DNA from: Chondrilla cf. caribensis | Taxonomy: Eukaryota > Porifera > Demospongiae > Chondrillida > Chondrillidae | Assembly (NCBI GenBank): GCA_964020155.1 | Contig: OZ026554.1 | Coordinates: 4,600,327 to 4,664,326, forward strand | Direction of reading: 5' to 3' | DNA: 64,000 nt | Part shown: in pieces, positions 1-10,860 of the stretch | How positions within the stretch are numbered: the stretch's first letter is position 1 | How the letters are laid out: each line of letters starts with the position of its first letter | Position numbers and translations under genes: made by a program | The notes under the pieces: model-generated | Told to the model about the DNA's origin: nothing | Seen by the model: the letters and a program-made list of their open reading frames with translations, nothing else | Database searches by the model: none

Positions 1-198
1 ACCCGGCTTGTGCACCTCGCGACCGTTCTTGTAAATAATAGCCAGGTACTGCTTTTGACTGGCGCTGTAGCGAGTCAGCATTTGATACTTCTTACGAAAA
101 ACGCTAACTCTATTCGGTCCATCGAACAACTCCACTCTGCCATGCTTGTCCACTGTTAAGAGCTGGTTCCCAGCGCGCACCGTCTTCCTCAGGGGCAT
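1..198 (-). CDS. First exon of an unrecognised protein, runs off left edge
   Basis: A reading frame of 66 codons starts at the ATG at 198..196 and is still open at base 1. It begins MPLRKTVRAG and has alternating hydrophobic and charged residues typical of beta-rich domains. The frame is also open upstream to a stop near 310, but that stretch has no other ATG, so 198 is the first possible start. A segment near the edge (KNGREVHKPG) loosely resembles turns of vault or SPFH-type repeats, too weakly to name a family. Codon use is more GC-rich than in the flanks, which supports coding. No splice donor is seen before the window ends, so exon length and product are unknown. Confidence 0.55.
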   Translation of the reverse strand, partial: MPLRKTVRAGNQLLTVDKHGRVELFDGPNRVSVFRKKYQMLTRYSASQKQYLAIIYKNGREVHKPG

Positions 199-829
199 GA
201 CGATTTGAATTCGAGGATGACTCGACTCTTTTTCTGGCCAAGTTCCAGATTGAAATTGATTCGGGAACAGAAAGCATTCATGTACGCTAACAACGATTAT
301 TGTATTGATAATACTGTATTATACGCTCGTTATTTGTTTTAAAATTGTTAAAGAATATATTATAGGTATATTAGCTATGACAACGAAATCAATAATGTGG
401 TGATACCTAACATCGTCTAGTACATAAAATACGTTTCTGTAGCTAATGTGGTTCAAATTAAATATATATTGTATGAGATAATCAATCAATGATTATAATA
501 TTATTATGATCTAATTATGTACATGATCATAAGCTGGGCGATTGGTACACAAAATTGATGTTCTTGATGGTTGTGTATGTGTGCACTACATATAAAAAAA
601 TTAAAGATTTGTGAGTTTTTTAATATTAAATGTCATTAATACGAGTGTTACAACACAGCACATCATGGTATATGGTGGATATAGTTTATATGACATGTTG
701 AGGTGCAGTGGATAGCAGTGGAAAGTAGTAAATTGATACGGGATAAGTTTGAAATTATTATATGTCATGAGTAAAACTGAAAAGTGATTTTACATGTTCT
801 TTAGACTTTGATGGGTTGCAGACAGCTTA
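199..829. other. AT-rich intergenic stretch
   Basis: This lies between the start of the left-edge gene and the 3' end of the first receptor gene. It is strongly AT-rich, with many TATA/ATTA runs. No reading frame, structured repeat or RNA gene was recognised. It should hold the promoter of the left-edge gene and the polyadenylation region of the receptor. Confidence 0.5.
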
Positions 830-3049
830 TTACTGCATGGGGACAGTTTTAGAGTGTCTTGTTCTCAAACAACACAGAAGGGACCAGTAGAGACAAAATA
901 CTTTCTTTGTGAATAGAAAGGCAACCAAAACTGTCACAGCTTGAGTTGTGTTGAAGATGATGAAGAGATACCAGGCCCATGAGAGATCACTTGAGAACAG
1001 AGCTAAGTATCCAAATAACCACGATAAACCGGTAACAGTCAGCAAAGCTACGGCAAATCGGAAATCTTTCCATGATTGTTTCCTTTGTTCTTTGGGGTCA
1101 AGAGACCATGAAATGGGTCCTCGTCTATTACGTCCTAAGATCACCATGACAACAACAAAGGCAATTACATTGAAGATGACAGACAGTCCCACTGGTACTG
1201 CAAATGTCACAATCAGAGCAATAGGTTGGTTTATCCAACAAATACTCCCGACACCATAGTTCACAGAGTCCTCCACTGTAAAATTGATAATGATTGTAGG
1301 AATGACAATGACAAGAGGTGACAGCCATGCCAAGAGCATGTAGAGAGTGATCAACTTCCAGTTTTCAGCAGTACTTTTGTTCAACTTCTTTATGTTGTAG
1401 AAACTCCTCACTAGTTCTGACCCCATCACTGTCATCCAACTGAAACGACACAGGTACACATAATGGATGGCTACTGCAAATATGGAACACAAAATGTCTA
1501 CTCTGACATATAATTGAAAGAGTGGAGTCCCAACAAGAAAGAGGATGTCTCCCAGTAGAATTGACAAGACAAAGTTCACCATCAGCTTACTGAAGAAGGT
1601 ACGGAGGTCTTTAAACAAGAAGAAGGTGAGAAGGAACAATAAGCAGCTCACAAAATCTATGGATATCCCAACATACGAAAGAATCCCAAAGGCAATTGGA
1701 TAACTGAACGTAGTCACAATTTGCATGCTGTTTTTGGTAAAGTTTTGAGTAAGACTGGTACAAATAAGAGGTTTACCATTCTTGTCGGTGCCTTCAATGA
1801 AGTAAGTCTCATTGTCGGACAACCACAACAAATTGAATGTGCTACTGCCATTTCCTTGTTGAACGTACTCACTACTCTCAAGAATGATGGGAACACAGTT
1901 TGTACTCTGGACACTCGGGATGCACACAAGTGGTCTACCATTGTCGTCTACACTCTCAATGGATACATTCAGGTTATAGCTATTCCACAACACACTTTCG
2001 TTGCTTATCAGAGAGTACGAACCTCCTACCAGTGTGATTGCTGTGGAGTTAGTACAGTTGGCAGATGGCAATGTACGACAAGATCCTCTGAATGCATCAT
2101 AGACACTTCCACTTGGACACATGTCTTCTATAAGGTTATAATGCGTTGAAGATGAAACCAATTTTCCAGTACCAGTGACGTCCAAGAGTACAACAATATA
2201 ATCTCCACTGTAACCACCCGGAGAAGAAGAAGAAGAAGAACATGTAACATTTTGGATGCTCACGTTCCAGCAGGCTGCACAGTATGTATTAGCATACACA
2301 GATCCACCAAATGTTACCAGGTTTAGGCCGGATGTAGTACAGTTCTCTCCGAGGTCCATTGGGGAATCTTCAGGGCATGTAGTAATCAGTCCTGTAGGCA
2401 AAACCTTACATCGACGTGGATGAGATAGACTCTGAGATGATGGTGGACTGTGCTTGTAAATACCACAGAACTTTAACAATTCATTGAGAGTAAAATTCGT
2501 TTGTACTTCACCTTCGCGGTTTACAATGATTTCACAATGGATCTGTATACTCCATGAGATCTGGTTTGACTGTTCTAGTCCGTTACATCTGGCGCAGAAC
2601 TTGTTACGATACACTAATCCCGTACTTCCATCAGTTACTGGAGGAGGAACAATTTTATAGGAGGCACGAGTAGCGGTAGGATCCTCGCAAAGAGACACAA
2701 TCTCGTTGACGTTGGCTACTCCGTCAGCTAGCTGTTCGGTGATCCATGAGCGAGAACACGAGGCGATCATCCAGAATGTGCTACGTATACGTCCAGGGCT
2801 AAATCCGGCATCAACACAAGAAAATCGTGATTCTAGAATTACTGTCTTATTAGTTGTTACGTTGGCATCGTGACAACAATCTCCGTACTGTTGGCAAAAA
2901 CGGTCACAATAGCAGTAGGTCGTGGAATTACCATCCAGTCCACAAGAGGAGGCGGGACAATTTCTCGGATCAAGAGAGTCAGCGAAGAGAACTAAAATCG
3001 CAAGAAATAGAATCTGACTGTGAAGGATTTGAACTTGATACTTGGTCAT
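830..3049 (-). CDS. Somatomedin-B domain adhesion-type 7TM receptor (array copy 1)
   Basis: Intronless gene for a 739-aa surface receptor. Residues 1-25 form a signal peptide. Residues 31-78 carry eight cysteines in somatomedin-B order (C31, C36, C46, C48, C52, C58, C59, C78) with the typical CYCDRFC and GDCC elements. A Cys-rich ectodomain with many N-x-S/T sites follows to about residue 449. Seven membrane segments start at about 450, 489, 518, 567, 608, 664 and 690. The TM6 motif GLSWLFG and the CWIN motif in extracellular loop 2 match family B2 (adhesion) receptors. No GPS cleavage motif (HLS/T with flanking Cys and Trp) precedes TM1. The cytoplasmic tail is short, about 25 residues. Ligand and G protein are unknown. 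The first Met starts the signal peptide directly. Confidence 0.85.
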   Translation of the reverse strand: MTKYQVQILHSQILFLAILVLFADSLDPRNCPASSCGLDGNSTTYCYCDRFCQQYGDCCHDANVTTNKTVILESRFSCVDAGFSPGRIRSTFWMIASCSRSWITEQLADGVANVNEIVSLCEDPTATRASYKIVPPPVTDGSTGLVYRNKFCARCNGLEQSNQISWSIQIHCEIIVNREGEVQTNFTLNELLKFCGIYKHSPPSSQSLSHPRRCKVLPTGLITTCPEDSPMDLGENCTTSGLNLVTFGGSVYANTYCAACWNVSIQNVTCSSSSSSPGGYSGDYIVVLLDVTGTGKLVSSSTHYNLIEDMCPSGSVYDAFRGSCRTLPSANCTNSTAITLVGGSYSLISNESVLWNSYNLNVSIESVDDNGRPLVCIPSVQSTNCVPIILESSEYVQQGNGSSTFNLLWLSDNETYFIEGTDKNGKPLICTSLTQNFTKNSMQIVTTFSYPIAFGILSYVGISIDFVSCLLFLLTFFLFKDLRTFFSKLMVNFVLSILLGDILFLVGTPLFQLYVRVDILCSIFAVAIHYVYLCRFSWMTVMGSELVRSFYNIKKLNKSTAENWKLITLYMLLAWLSPLVIVIPTIIINFTVEDSVNYGVGSICWINQPIALIVTFAVPVGLSVIFNVIAFVVVMVILGRNRRGPISWSLDPKEQRKQSWKDFRFAVALLTVTGLSWLFGYLALFSSDLSWAWYLFIIFNTTQAVTVLVAFLFTKKVFCLYWSLLCCLRTRHSKTVPMQ

Positions 3050-3313
3050 ATCTTGAATCTTGTACGGGGCACAACGTGACCCCCTAGGGCATGTGTTTGT
3101 TCATTTATACAGTTTATTGTGGTGAAACGAGATATGCATGAAATTTAATATTATTTCCGCCTGGGCGAACAAGCTAATAGTCTGAAAGAGCGAGTTCCAC
3201 CAGCCACAAAGTCTCAGTTTGAAGCCTTGCTATCGCATGAGCGCATGACCGGCTAGGTCTAGGTATGTCAATCCATCAACAATCAATGAAGCCTGTAGCC
3301 CGAGCTATAATAT

Positions 3314-3444
3314 GGCTCTCTTATAATTGACATTCTATGACGTCATAGGTCTTATTTCGTCATCCTGGTTCTAGTTAGCCCTGGCTAAATGGGCTCTCTT
3401 AATTGACATTCTATGACGTCATAGGTCTTATTTCGTCATCCTGG
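3314..3444. promoter_or_regulatory. Duplicated CRE-like element upstream of receptor copy 1
   Basis: A block of about 55 bp occurs twice in direct order (from 3314 and from 3392). Each copy contains the perfect cAMP-response palindrome TGACGTCA (3338-3345 and 3414-3421), followed by an identical TATTTCGTCATCCTGGT tail. It lies about 270-390 bp upstream of the receptor start at 3049. A related AATTGACA...TGACGTCA block sits upstream of receptor copy 23203-25470. CRE palindromes bind bZIP factors in animals; use here is inferred. Confidence 0.45.
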
Positions 3445-4420
3445 TGGTAGTTGCTAGGACCAACAGTCCTATTATAGGATGTGGTCTTCCTCCTAGACAT
3501 CTTGTATTAGGGAAGCTGGATACTGCATGAATTTCCACATTGCGTATATTATAATGTTAATTCAAACACTATGTAATAGGTGTTATTAATTATATGCTAC
3601 GTAATACCCCTGTTATAATTATAATTGTAATTATGCAAATTCATGAACTGAACCCTGCAGCATTGAGTCTACAAGCCCATAGGGATATGGACACATAAAG
3701 TATATATCTTGGACCTATAATCAACCAAGTTCAAGTGATTAAGTATAAGCAAGCACACACAAGGAATTGACCACAACACAACTAGTCTTGAATCATGTGA
3801 ATAAAAATTATTTGTTATAGTACATACTGTACATGTGCGTATTAACATTATGATCATTGCATAAGTAAAGACTCAAGGATATGCACTATTGATAATTTTT
3901 TAATGGAGTAAATGTTGTGAGAGTCAGATATGAATTTTCCACGTGTGATCATGTGTACATGTGTGTACATGGGAGAAAAATACCTTGGGGTTGCAATTCA
4001 CTGAAACAATGTTGAATTCAAGATTCATGCATAAGGTTTACCTTCAAGGAAACTGATTACCCTCATGCAAGGAAACGTACTGATATTATCCCCCCATGTG
4101 TGCAGTGTGCCACTGTGGGTGTGCATGCGAGTGTGTGTGTGCATCATGTGAATAGTTTGTGAATTATTATTTCAGCTAGAGTTCATGGATTACCACAGTT
4201 ACCACATGCATTGTCTACATTTAGAGGATTAATCATTAATTTCATCAATAAGAGTGATACAACACAACAGACGTTTTCATTTAACATAGTGGATATTTTG
4301 TACAACATGTTGAGCTGCTGCAGTGGATAGTAGTGAATAGTATTGAATTGATACAGTAACTGGTAAGTTGGTAAATAGTATTATATGTCTGCAAGTTACT
4401 GAAGTGATTTTATGTGTTCT
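3445..4420. other. Receptor-array spacer
   Basis: Non-coding spacer. The distal half of the promoter side is AT-rich. From about 3900 to 4420 it matches the 3' flanks of other array members (about 5590-5837, 17345-17658 and 39305-39628): a block with a TACCTTG(A/G)GG element, the GAGGATTAATCAT motif, then a receptor 3' end. It therefore belongs to the duplicated unit of the array. Confidence 0.5.
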
Positions 4421-4907
4421 TTAGACTTCGTTGTTTGTTGTAGACAGCTTATTTCTGGTGACAGCTTTGGAAGGTTTTGTTCTTGAGCAAGTCAGGAGGG
4501 ACCAGTAGAGACGAAATACTTTCTTTGTGAACAGAAAGGCCACCAAAATGGTCAGAGCTTGAGTCGTGTTGAAGATGATGAAGAGATACCAGGACCACGA
4601 GAGATCAATTGAGGATAGGGACAAAAATCCAAATAACCACGATAAACCGGTAACAGTCAGCAAAGCTATGGCAAATCGGAAATCCTTCCATGATTGCTTC
4701 CTTTGTTCTTTGGGGTCAAGAGACCATGAAATGGGCCCTTGTCTATTGCGTCCTAAGATCACCATGACAACAACAAAGGCAATTACATTGAGCAACTTCC
4801 AGTTTTCCACGTACTTTTGTTTAACTTCTTAATGTTGTAGAAACTCCTCACTAGTTCTGACCCCATCACTGTCATCCAACTGAAACGACACAGGTACACA
4901 AAATGGA
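4421..4907 (-). pseudogene. Receptor remnant: TM3-TM7 piece with internal deletion
   Basis: C-terminal fragment of a receptor paralogue. It keeps TM5-TM7 and a full tail (129-aa open frame, with GLSWLFGF and the FNTTQA motif). The segment from TM4 to the start of TM5 is missing: the conserved ENWKLL before TM4 joins straight to NVIAF in TM5. Against the intact copies the gap is 177 bp, a multiple of three, and its ends share a TGA trinucleotide, so a microhomology deletion is likely. Just upstream a one-base loss (near 4805-4812) breaks the frame. Receptor similarity stops at about 4907, where array-spacer sequence begins, so the whole ectodomain is absent. It cannot encode a working receptor. 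Confidence 0.8.
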
Positions 4908-5440
4908 TGGACATGTCTGGATGTCTCATCAATTGCCAACTGTGGATCACATCACTGTACTCTGAACATATAAATTAGTATACATTATGTAACATAGAAT
5001 AATACAATACACTGACATAGTAGTCATTTGATATATACCACACCTTAGTCCTTTATTCTCACTACTAGTGTGCGTAATAGCCTTTAGTAGTTGCTATGAA
5101 GCATGAAGAGGTTTCCTTTAGTTCAGAATTGCATTTTCCTGGAGTCTGAGATCATCTATCACAAATACCTTTGATGTTTTCTTTGTAGTTGGAGCTAAAT
5201 TTGGTAACCCCTTCATTATAGGTTATTACTGTCAATCCCAGGAAACAGACATTGGGAGTTTTATATCAGTGATCATCTTTCTATGTACTTGACAATTGCA
5301 GTCCTACCACCATTACCCTACATTGTCTCCAGGGAACAATGTATATACTTTTAGTTTGTGTTTGATCGCAGTATTGGTACCGTTTGTAGGTGTTACCAGA
5401 AAAGCATGATGTAGTGGTTACACATTTTTGATCATAGCTT
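4908..5440. repeat. Array spacer unit, copy 1
   Basis: This block begins ACATGTCTGGATGTCTCATC and recurs nearly unchanged at about 16603-17155 and, rearranged, at 38660-39135. It contains no coding frame. In this copy it follows a truncated receptor, while at 16603 it follows a complete one, which dates the truncation after spacer duplication. Confidence 0.65.
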
Positions 5441-5442
5441 CG

Positions 5443-5524
5443 TGTGTGTGTGTGTGTGCGTGCGTGCGTGTGTGCGTGTGTGCGTGCGTGCGTACGTGCC
5501 TGTGTGTGTGCGTGTGTGTGTGTG

Positions 5525-5585
<61 letters not shown>
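5443..5585. repeat. (TG)n microsatellite
   Basis: Imperfect then pure TG/GTGC dinucleotide tract of about 140 bp in the array spacer. Matching tracts sit at the equivalent place in other spacers (17177-17343, 13826-13900, 22806-22890). Long CVCVCV or THTHTH frames across it are artefacts. Confidence 0.9.
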
Positions 5586-5588
<3 letters not shown>

Positions 5589-5837
5589 AAAGTTCACAGA
5601 CCACTACAGTTACAAGATGCATCATCTACATTCAGAGGATTAATCATTAATTTCATTAAATTAAATACGAGTGTTACAACACATGATGTTATCATATTTC
5701 GTATGACACGTTGAGCTGCAGTGGATAATGGTGAATAGTAAATAATTAATATGAAATTGATACTGGATGAGTTGGAAAATAATGTGTCTGCAAGTAACTG
5801 AAAAGTGATTTTACATGTTTGGTGTGTGTTATAAGAT

Positions 5838-6577
5838 TGCTTATTTCTGGTGACAGCTTTGGAAGGTTTTGTTCTTGAGCAAGTCAGGAGGGACCAGTAG
5901 AGATGAAACACTTTCTTTGTGAACATAAAGGCCACCAAAATGGTCAGAGCTTGAGTCGTGTTGAAGATGATGAAGAGATACCAGGACCACGAGAGATCAA
6001 TTGAGGATAGGGACAAAAATCAAAATGACCATGATAAACCGGTGACAGTCAGCAAAGCTATGGCAAATCGGAAATCCTTCCATGATTGTTTCCTTTGTTC
6101 TTTGGGGTCAAGAGACCATGACATTGGCCCTTGTCTATTGCGTCCTAAGATCACCATGACAACAACAAAGGCAATTACATTGAAGATGACGGACAGTCCC
6201 ACTGGTACTACAAATGTCACAATCAGAGCAATAGGTTGGTTTATCCAACAACTACTCCCGACACCATAGTTCACAGAGTCCTCCACTGTAAAATTGACAA
6301 TGATTGTAGGAATGACAATGACAAGAGGTGACAGCCATGCCAAGAGCATGTAGAGAGTGAGCAACTTCCAGTTTTCAGCAGTACTTTTGTTCAACTTCTT
6401 TATGTTGTAGAAACTCCTCACTAGTTCCGACCCCATCACTGTCATTCAACTGAAACGACACAGGTACACGTAATGGATGGCTACTGCAAATATGGAACAC
6501 AAAATGTCTACTCTGACATATTGGAAGAGTGGTGCCCCAACAAGAAAGTGCATGTCTCCCAATAAAATTGACAAACA
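5838..6577 (-). pseudogene. Receptor remnant: 7TM part with two nonsense codons
   Basis: This retains TM2 to TM7 of a receptor but no ectodomain. Two in-frame stops are visible against the intact copies: a TGG codon before TVMGSE reads TGA (about 6445-6447), and the Gly codon after LSWSF in TM6 reads TGA (6020-6022). The normal stop is lost and the tail reads on into spacer. Receptor similarity ends abruptly at about 6577 inside TM2, where an unrelated repeat begins. The TM4-TM5 part is still nearly identical to intact paralogues, so decay is recent or gene conversion has continued. Confidence 0.8.
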
Positions 6578-6582
6578 AAGTT

Positions 6583-7290
6583 CAACAACAGTACATGATA
6601 GATCTACACGTGCGCAGTGTACAATTCTAAAAAGAGAAAAGGAACAAAGATTCTGTTATTCGAACATATATAAATGACATAATATTGAGTTGTACATCAG
6701 TCAGTGTCCTGGGATTCGACCTTACTCAGCTAGTAAATTGTGTATTATGCAGCATTTACTGATAGACTCATAATTGAAATTATCCTTGCAGCCACATCAT
6801 CATAATCAATTATGCATTGGGTATCAGAGGTGCTACCCACCTTGTGATGACCAGTAAGATAATTGAATAAAATTCCTTTCTGTCTCCATGCACACTACCC
6901 ACGGTCTGAATGAGACATATTATAGTGCTGGCACAAAGCACGGCATGCACGCATACCCTTTGGAGGTGCTACAAACCTTGTGGTCAGCAGTAAAAAATTA
7001 CCTTAAGTGGGCACAATGCACTACCCAGGAAACAATAAGACGTGCTAAAATGAAGACACATGCAATTAAACACTTTTGGAGGTGCTATGCACCTTCTATG
7101 GGCTGGTAAATAAAATTCTTTCGGGGATATCTACACACCCAAATAAGACATGTTAATCATGATATTAAAACACATGCAGGTACATATATATTGTTCATGT
7201 GAACTACATGGTGTATATACACGTGTTAGGGTTATACTATACTGGGCCCCTACATAACATTATTTCATTGATATAGCTTGTATATGTAGT
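6583..7290. repeat. Segmental repeat with three internal ~130-bp units, copy 1
   Basis: This 700-bp block is paralogous to 20460-21160, from the shared CAGTACATGAT...CTACA start to the shared AACATTATTTCATTGATATAG end. Inside, a motif GAGGTGCTA(C/T) followed by an ACCTT element and a poly-AAAT segment recurs about every 130 bp (near 6828, 6962, 7078), making a short degenerate tandem array. No protein frame is shared between the two copies. Confidence 0.65.
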
Positions 7291-8119
7291 AGTTACTGGC
7301 CCAGGGAAGAATCACTGAACAATCTCAGAAAAAAAGTATGGGAATTTACGTATTACTAAGAATCTCATTTAATTTTATAACCAGATCCAGGAAGGGTTTG
7401 ACATCATGTGCATCATTATGTCCTCAACCACACACTATATGTAATACTTGTGTATAGCATGTATATGTGTACATAATATGCATGTATGTGTACGTGTGTG
7501 TATGTGTGTGCCTGTATGAACATGTGAGTGTTGGTGCAGGTGTTTGTGATATTCACTGGAGGAAAATACTCATTTCCTTCACAATGAACACTATAATTGA
7601 ATCAGAAACATTGTTTAATGATTCCTCTTTTACAATGAATTGACATTGACAGTGTTTCATTCTCAAGGAAACTCAATTAGAAATTATCCTATTGTGTGTG
7701 CAGAGTGCATGTGTGTACATGTGGTGCACAAAATAATCCCAGAAATTGCACATTGCAGCTAGTTCTTATATGGAATACTACAATCAGGACTTAAATTTAG
7801 CCACATTTAGTGTTTGTTTTCGTTTTTTTCCTTATCTTTGTTTCTGTTATAGTATTCACTTTATTATTATCATCTTTATTATTTTACCAATTATATCTAT
7901 AATAATAACAATAATAATAATGATAATAATAATAATAGTCTATAATAATAATAATAATAATAGTAACAATAATGATGATAATAATAGTAATACTATGAAT
8001 TTTCAACAAATGAATGCAATAAGAGTGAAGCAATAGTGCAAAGTTCAAAGGTTGTATGAGGAAAAGCATGGTTTAGTAGCAATAGATCATACATTCTATA
8101 AAAGGAAAGTGTATGTTCT
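7291..8119. other. Spacer with (TAA)n tract
   Basis: Non-coding spacer upstream of the 3' end of the next receptor. It has short TATG/TGTG runs around 7480-7530 and an imperfect ATA/TAA trinucleotide tract at about 7895-7995. Nothing else was recognised. Confidence 0.5.
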
Positions 8120-10408
8120 TTAGAGTTTGGTGTCTACTGTTGATGGTTTGCTACTTGTGATAGTTTTAGAGCGTCTTGTTTTTGAAAAACACAGGAGGGA
8201 CCAGTAGAGATGAAAAACTTGCTTTGTAAAAAGGAAGGCCACCAAAACACTCACAGCTTGAGTCGTGTTGAAGATGATGAAGAGATACCAGGCCCATGAG
8301 AGATTGCTTGAGAATAGGGCCAAAAATCCAAATAACCACGATAAACCGGTAACTGTCAGCAAAGCTACGGAAAATCGGAAGTCCTTCCTCAATTGCTTCT
8401 TTCGTTCTTCAGGGTCGTGAGAGCTTGCCATTGGTCTGCGTCTAATACATCCTATCATCACCATGACAACAACGAAGGCAATTACATTGAAGATGACGGA
8501 CAGTCCCACTGGTACTACAAATGTCACAATCAGAGCAATAGGTTGGTTTATCCAACAACTACTCCCGACACCATAGTTCACAGAGTCCTCCACTGTAAAA
8601 TTGACAATGATTGTAGGAATGACAATGACAAGAGGTGACAGCCATGCCAAGAGCATGTAGAGAGTGAGCAACTTCCAGTTTTCAGCAGTACTTTTGTTCA
8701 ACTTCTTTATGTTGGCGAAACGCCTTACCATTTCTGACCCCATCACTGTCATCCAACTGAAACGACACAGGTACGCGTAATGAAGGACTATACCAACAAT
8801 GATACAAAGTTCGGATAGACTGAAAAATGTGAACAAAGGGCCCCCAAAGAGGAATATCAGATCTCCCAATAGAATTGACAAGACAAAGTTCACCATCAGC
8901 TTACTGAAGAAGGTACGAAGCTTTTTGAACAAAAAGAAGGTGAGAAGGATCAACAAACAGCTCACAAAATCTATGAATATTCCAATATATGAAAGAATGT
9001 CAAAGGCGATTGGATAACTGAACACAGTCTCAATTCTTGTGCTGTTTCTAGTATAGTTTTGAGTAAGACTGGTACAAATGAGAGGTCTACCATTCTTGTC
9101 GGTGCCTTCTATGGAGTAAGTCTCATTGTCAGATAGCCACACCAAGGCGCTGGTTTTGTCACCATCTGGATGGATTTGCAGATGGTACTCACCCCCCTCA
9201 AGAATGATGGGAACACAGTTTGTCCTCTGGACACTCGGGATGCACACAAGTGGTCTACCATGGATGTTTACACTCTCAATGGACACATTCAGGTTGTAGC
9301 TATTCCAGAACACACTTTCGTTGCTTATCAGAGAGTACGAACCTCCTACCAGTGTGATTGCTGTGGAGTTAGTACAGTTGGCAGACGGCAATGTACGACA
9401 AGATCCTCTGAATGCATCATAGACACTCCCACTTGGACACACCTCTTCTACAACATTATAACGTATTGAAGATGATGAAACCAATTTACCAGTACCAGAG
9501 ATGTCAAAGAGTACAGCAATATTAGCTATTCCACTTCTACCAACTGCAAATCTAACAGGAAAACATGTAACATTTTGGATGCTCACGTTCCAGCAGGCTG
9601 CACAGTATGTATTAGCATACACCGATCCATTATATGCTACCAGGTTTAGACCGAATGTAGTACAGTTCTCTCTGAGGTCCATTGGGGAGTCTTCAGGGCA
9701 TGTAGTAATCAGTCCTGTAGGCAAATACTCTTTAATACATCGACGTGGATGAGATAGAGATGATGGTGGACGGTAGTAGTCAAAATCACAGAACGTTAAC
9801 AATTCATTGAGAGTATAATTCGTTTGTACTTCACCTTCGCGGTTCACCGATAAAAAGAGTGGACAACCCAGCTGTATCCTCCATCTGATTTCAGTTGACT
9901 GCTGTAGTCCGTTACATCGGGCGCAGAACTCGTTACGATAAACTAATCCTGTACTTCCATCAGTTACTGGAGGAGGAACAATTTTATAGGAGGTACGAGT
10001 AGCGGTAGGATCCTCGCAAAGAGACACAATCTCGTCGACGTTGGCCACTCCGTCAGCTAGCTGGTCGGTGATCCATGAGCGAGAACACGAGGTAATCATC
10101 CAGTAAGTATCAAGTCCGGAATTGATACACGAAAATCGTGGATCTAGAGCTGTCTTTGGCGTCACTTCAGCATCGTGACAACAGTCTCCGTAAACTAGAC
10201 AAGAGCGGTCACAATAGCAGTAAGTGGTAGATCCACCGATACAAGAGGAAGCGGGACATCCTTCGTTTGGGTTTGCAGGGCGCTCGGGAAAAGCGGGGAC
10301 TGGTTCAAGGTTTGTGAATAGACATAATATCACAAGAAATAGAGTCTGACTTTGAGCTAGTTGAAATCGATACTTGACCATCTTGTTAACACAGTTCAGC
10401 GGATACAA
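8120..10408 (-). CDS. Somatomedin-B domain adhesion-type 7TM receptor (array copy 4)
   Basis: Intronless receptor of up to 762 aa. The first Met gives MYPLNCVNK; Met10 (codon 10381..10379), opening MVKYRFQLAQ, aligns with the start region of the 23203-25470 copy and leads directly into the hydrophobic signal sequence, so it is the better start. The somatomedin-B domain has the expected Cys pattern (CYCDRSC, GDCC). About 295 C-terminal residues form the 7TM. The ectodomain is almost identical to that of 23203-25470, except for a membrane-proximal block (HPDGDKTSALVW) that instead matches 14193-16478. Intracellular loop 3 differs from all others (ERKKQLRKDF rather than EQRKQSWKDF). No GPS motif is present. 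Confidence 0.85.
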   Translation of the reverse strand: MYPLNCVNKMVKYRFQLAQSQTLFLVILCLFTNLEPVPAFPERPANPNEGCPASSCIGGSTTYCYCDRSCLVYGDCCHDAEVTPKTALDPRFSCINSGLDTYWMITSCSRSWITDQLADGVANVDEIVSLCEDPTATRTSYKIVPPPVTDGSTGLVYRNEFCARCNGLQQSTEIRWRIQLGCPLFLSVNREGEVQTNYTLNELLTFCDFDYYRPPSSLSHPRRCIKEYLPTGLITTCPEDSPMDLRENCTTFGLNLVAYNGSVYANTYCAACWNVSIQNVTCFPVRFAVGRSGIANIAVLFDISGTGKLVSSSSIRYNVVEEVCPSGSVYDAFRGSCRTLPSANCTNSTAITLVGGSYSLISNESVFWNSYNLNVSIESVNIHGRPLVCIPSVQRTNCVPIILEGGEYHLQIHPDGDKTSALVWLSDNETYSIEGTDKNGRPLICTSLTQNYTRNSTRIETVFSYPIAFDILSYIGIFIDFVSCLLILLTFFLFKKLRTFFSKLMVNFVLSILLGDLIFLFGGPLFTFFSLSELCIIVGIVLHYAYLCRFSWMTVMGSEMVRRFANIKKLNKSTAENWKLLTLYMLLAWLSPLVIVIPTIIVNFTVEDSVNYGVGSSCWINQPIALIVTFVVPVGLSVIFNVIAFVVVMVMIGCIRRRPMASSHDPEERKKQLRKDFRFSVALLTVTGLSWLFGFLALFSSNLSWAWYLFIIFNTTQAVSVLVAFLFTKQVFHLYWSLLCFSKTRRSKTITSSKPSTVDTKL

Positions 10409-10519
10409 AGTAACCTCCTACCCACAGTATGCTCATATTTAGCATAGTTTACATTCATAGTAATAAAAGGATCTGCACGTGATTGATTGATACAAACACG
10501 GTCATCACGTGCACGCTAT

Positions 10520-10860
10520 TACGATAGGTAAGGTAAAATGGGGTAAGTTCGGCAACTTGACTGCAGCTTAACTGTATACTTGCTGTAGAGAGTATGCAAC
10601 AGGCTTTTCCTAATTTCCCCATCTTACCTCATATGAGGACTATGTCTTGTAACCTGAATAAACTATAGTTGTAGTCTATAAAAAGCAAATTTCCGAAGTA
10701 TCTCCATTCCTGAAGTTACCCAATTTCACCTTACATTACACACTATGCAGACAGTAGGATCATACCAATTGGTAATCACAATAATTTATCTTTTGGGGTG
10801 GTCATGGTTGGTATGTGGTACATCAATGTTGCCACTATCTGAGAAGGGTCAAAGTTAGTG
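10520..10860. repeat. Array spacer, long type, left part (copy 1)
   Basis: This starts near a GGTAAAATGGGGTAA motif and matches 22085-22430 closely and 25975-26080 distantly. It ends at TTAGTGAACTC, exactly where the 360-bp satellite begins here. In the 22-kb copy the sequence continues directly into the part found here after 13182. No gene is seen. Confidence 0.6.

Noticed and set aside
948..1259. A 103-codon plus-strand frame (MLKMMKRYQA...) recurring at 4566, 5958, 14338, 17789, 23348, 26712 and 39960
   Set aside because: It is antisense to the TM5-TM7 region of each receptor and recurs only because that DNA is conserved. The minus-strand product has a clear domain structure.
1721..2149. 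Plus-strand frames antisense to the receptor ectodomains (here and near 9170, 15243, 18697, 24253, 27623, 40862)
   Set aside because: Shadows of the receptor coding strand, with no start context, domain or independent conservation.
5281..5650. Cys-Val and Thr-His repeat frames over TG tracts (also near 13.7, 17.2, 22.8, 31.4, 44.8, 57.5 and 62.2 kb)
   Set aside because: Translation of dinucleotide repeats; no coding evidence.
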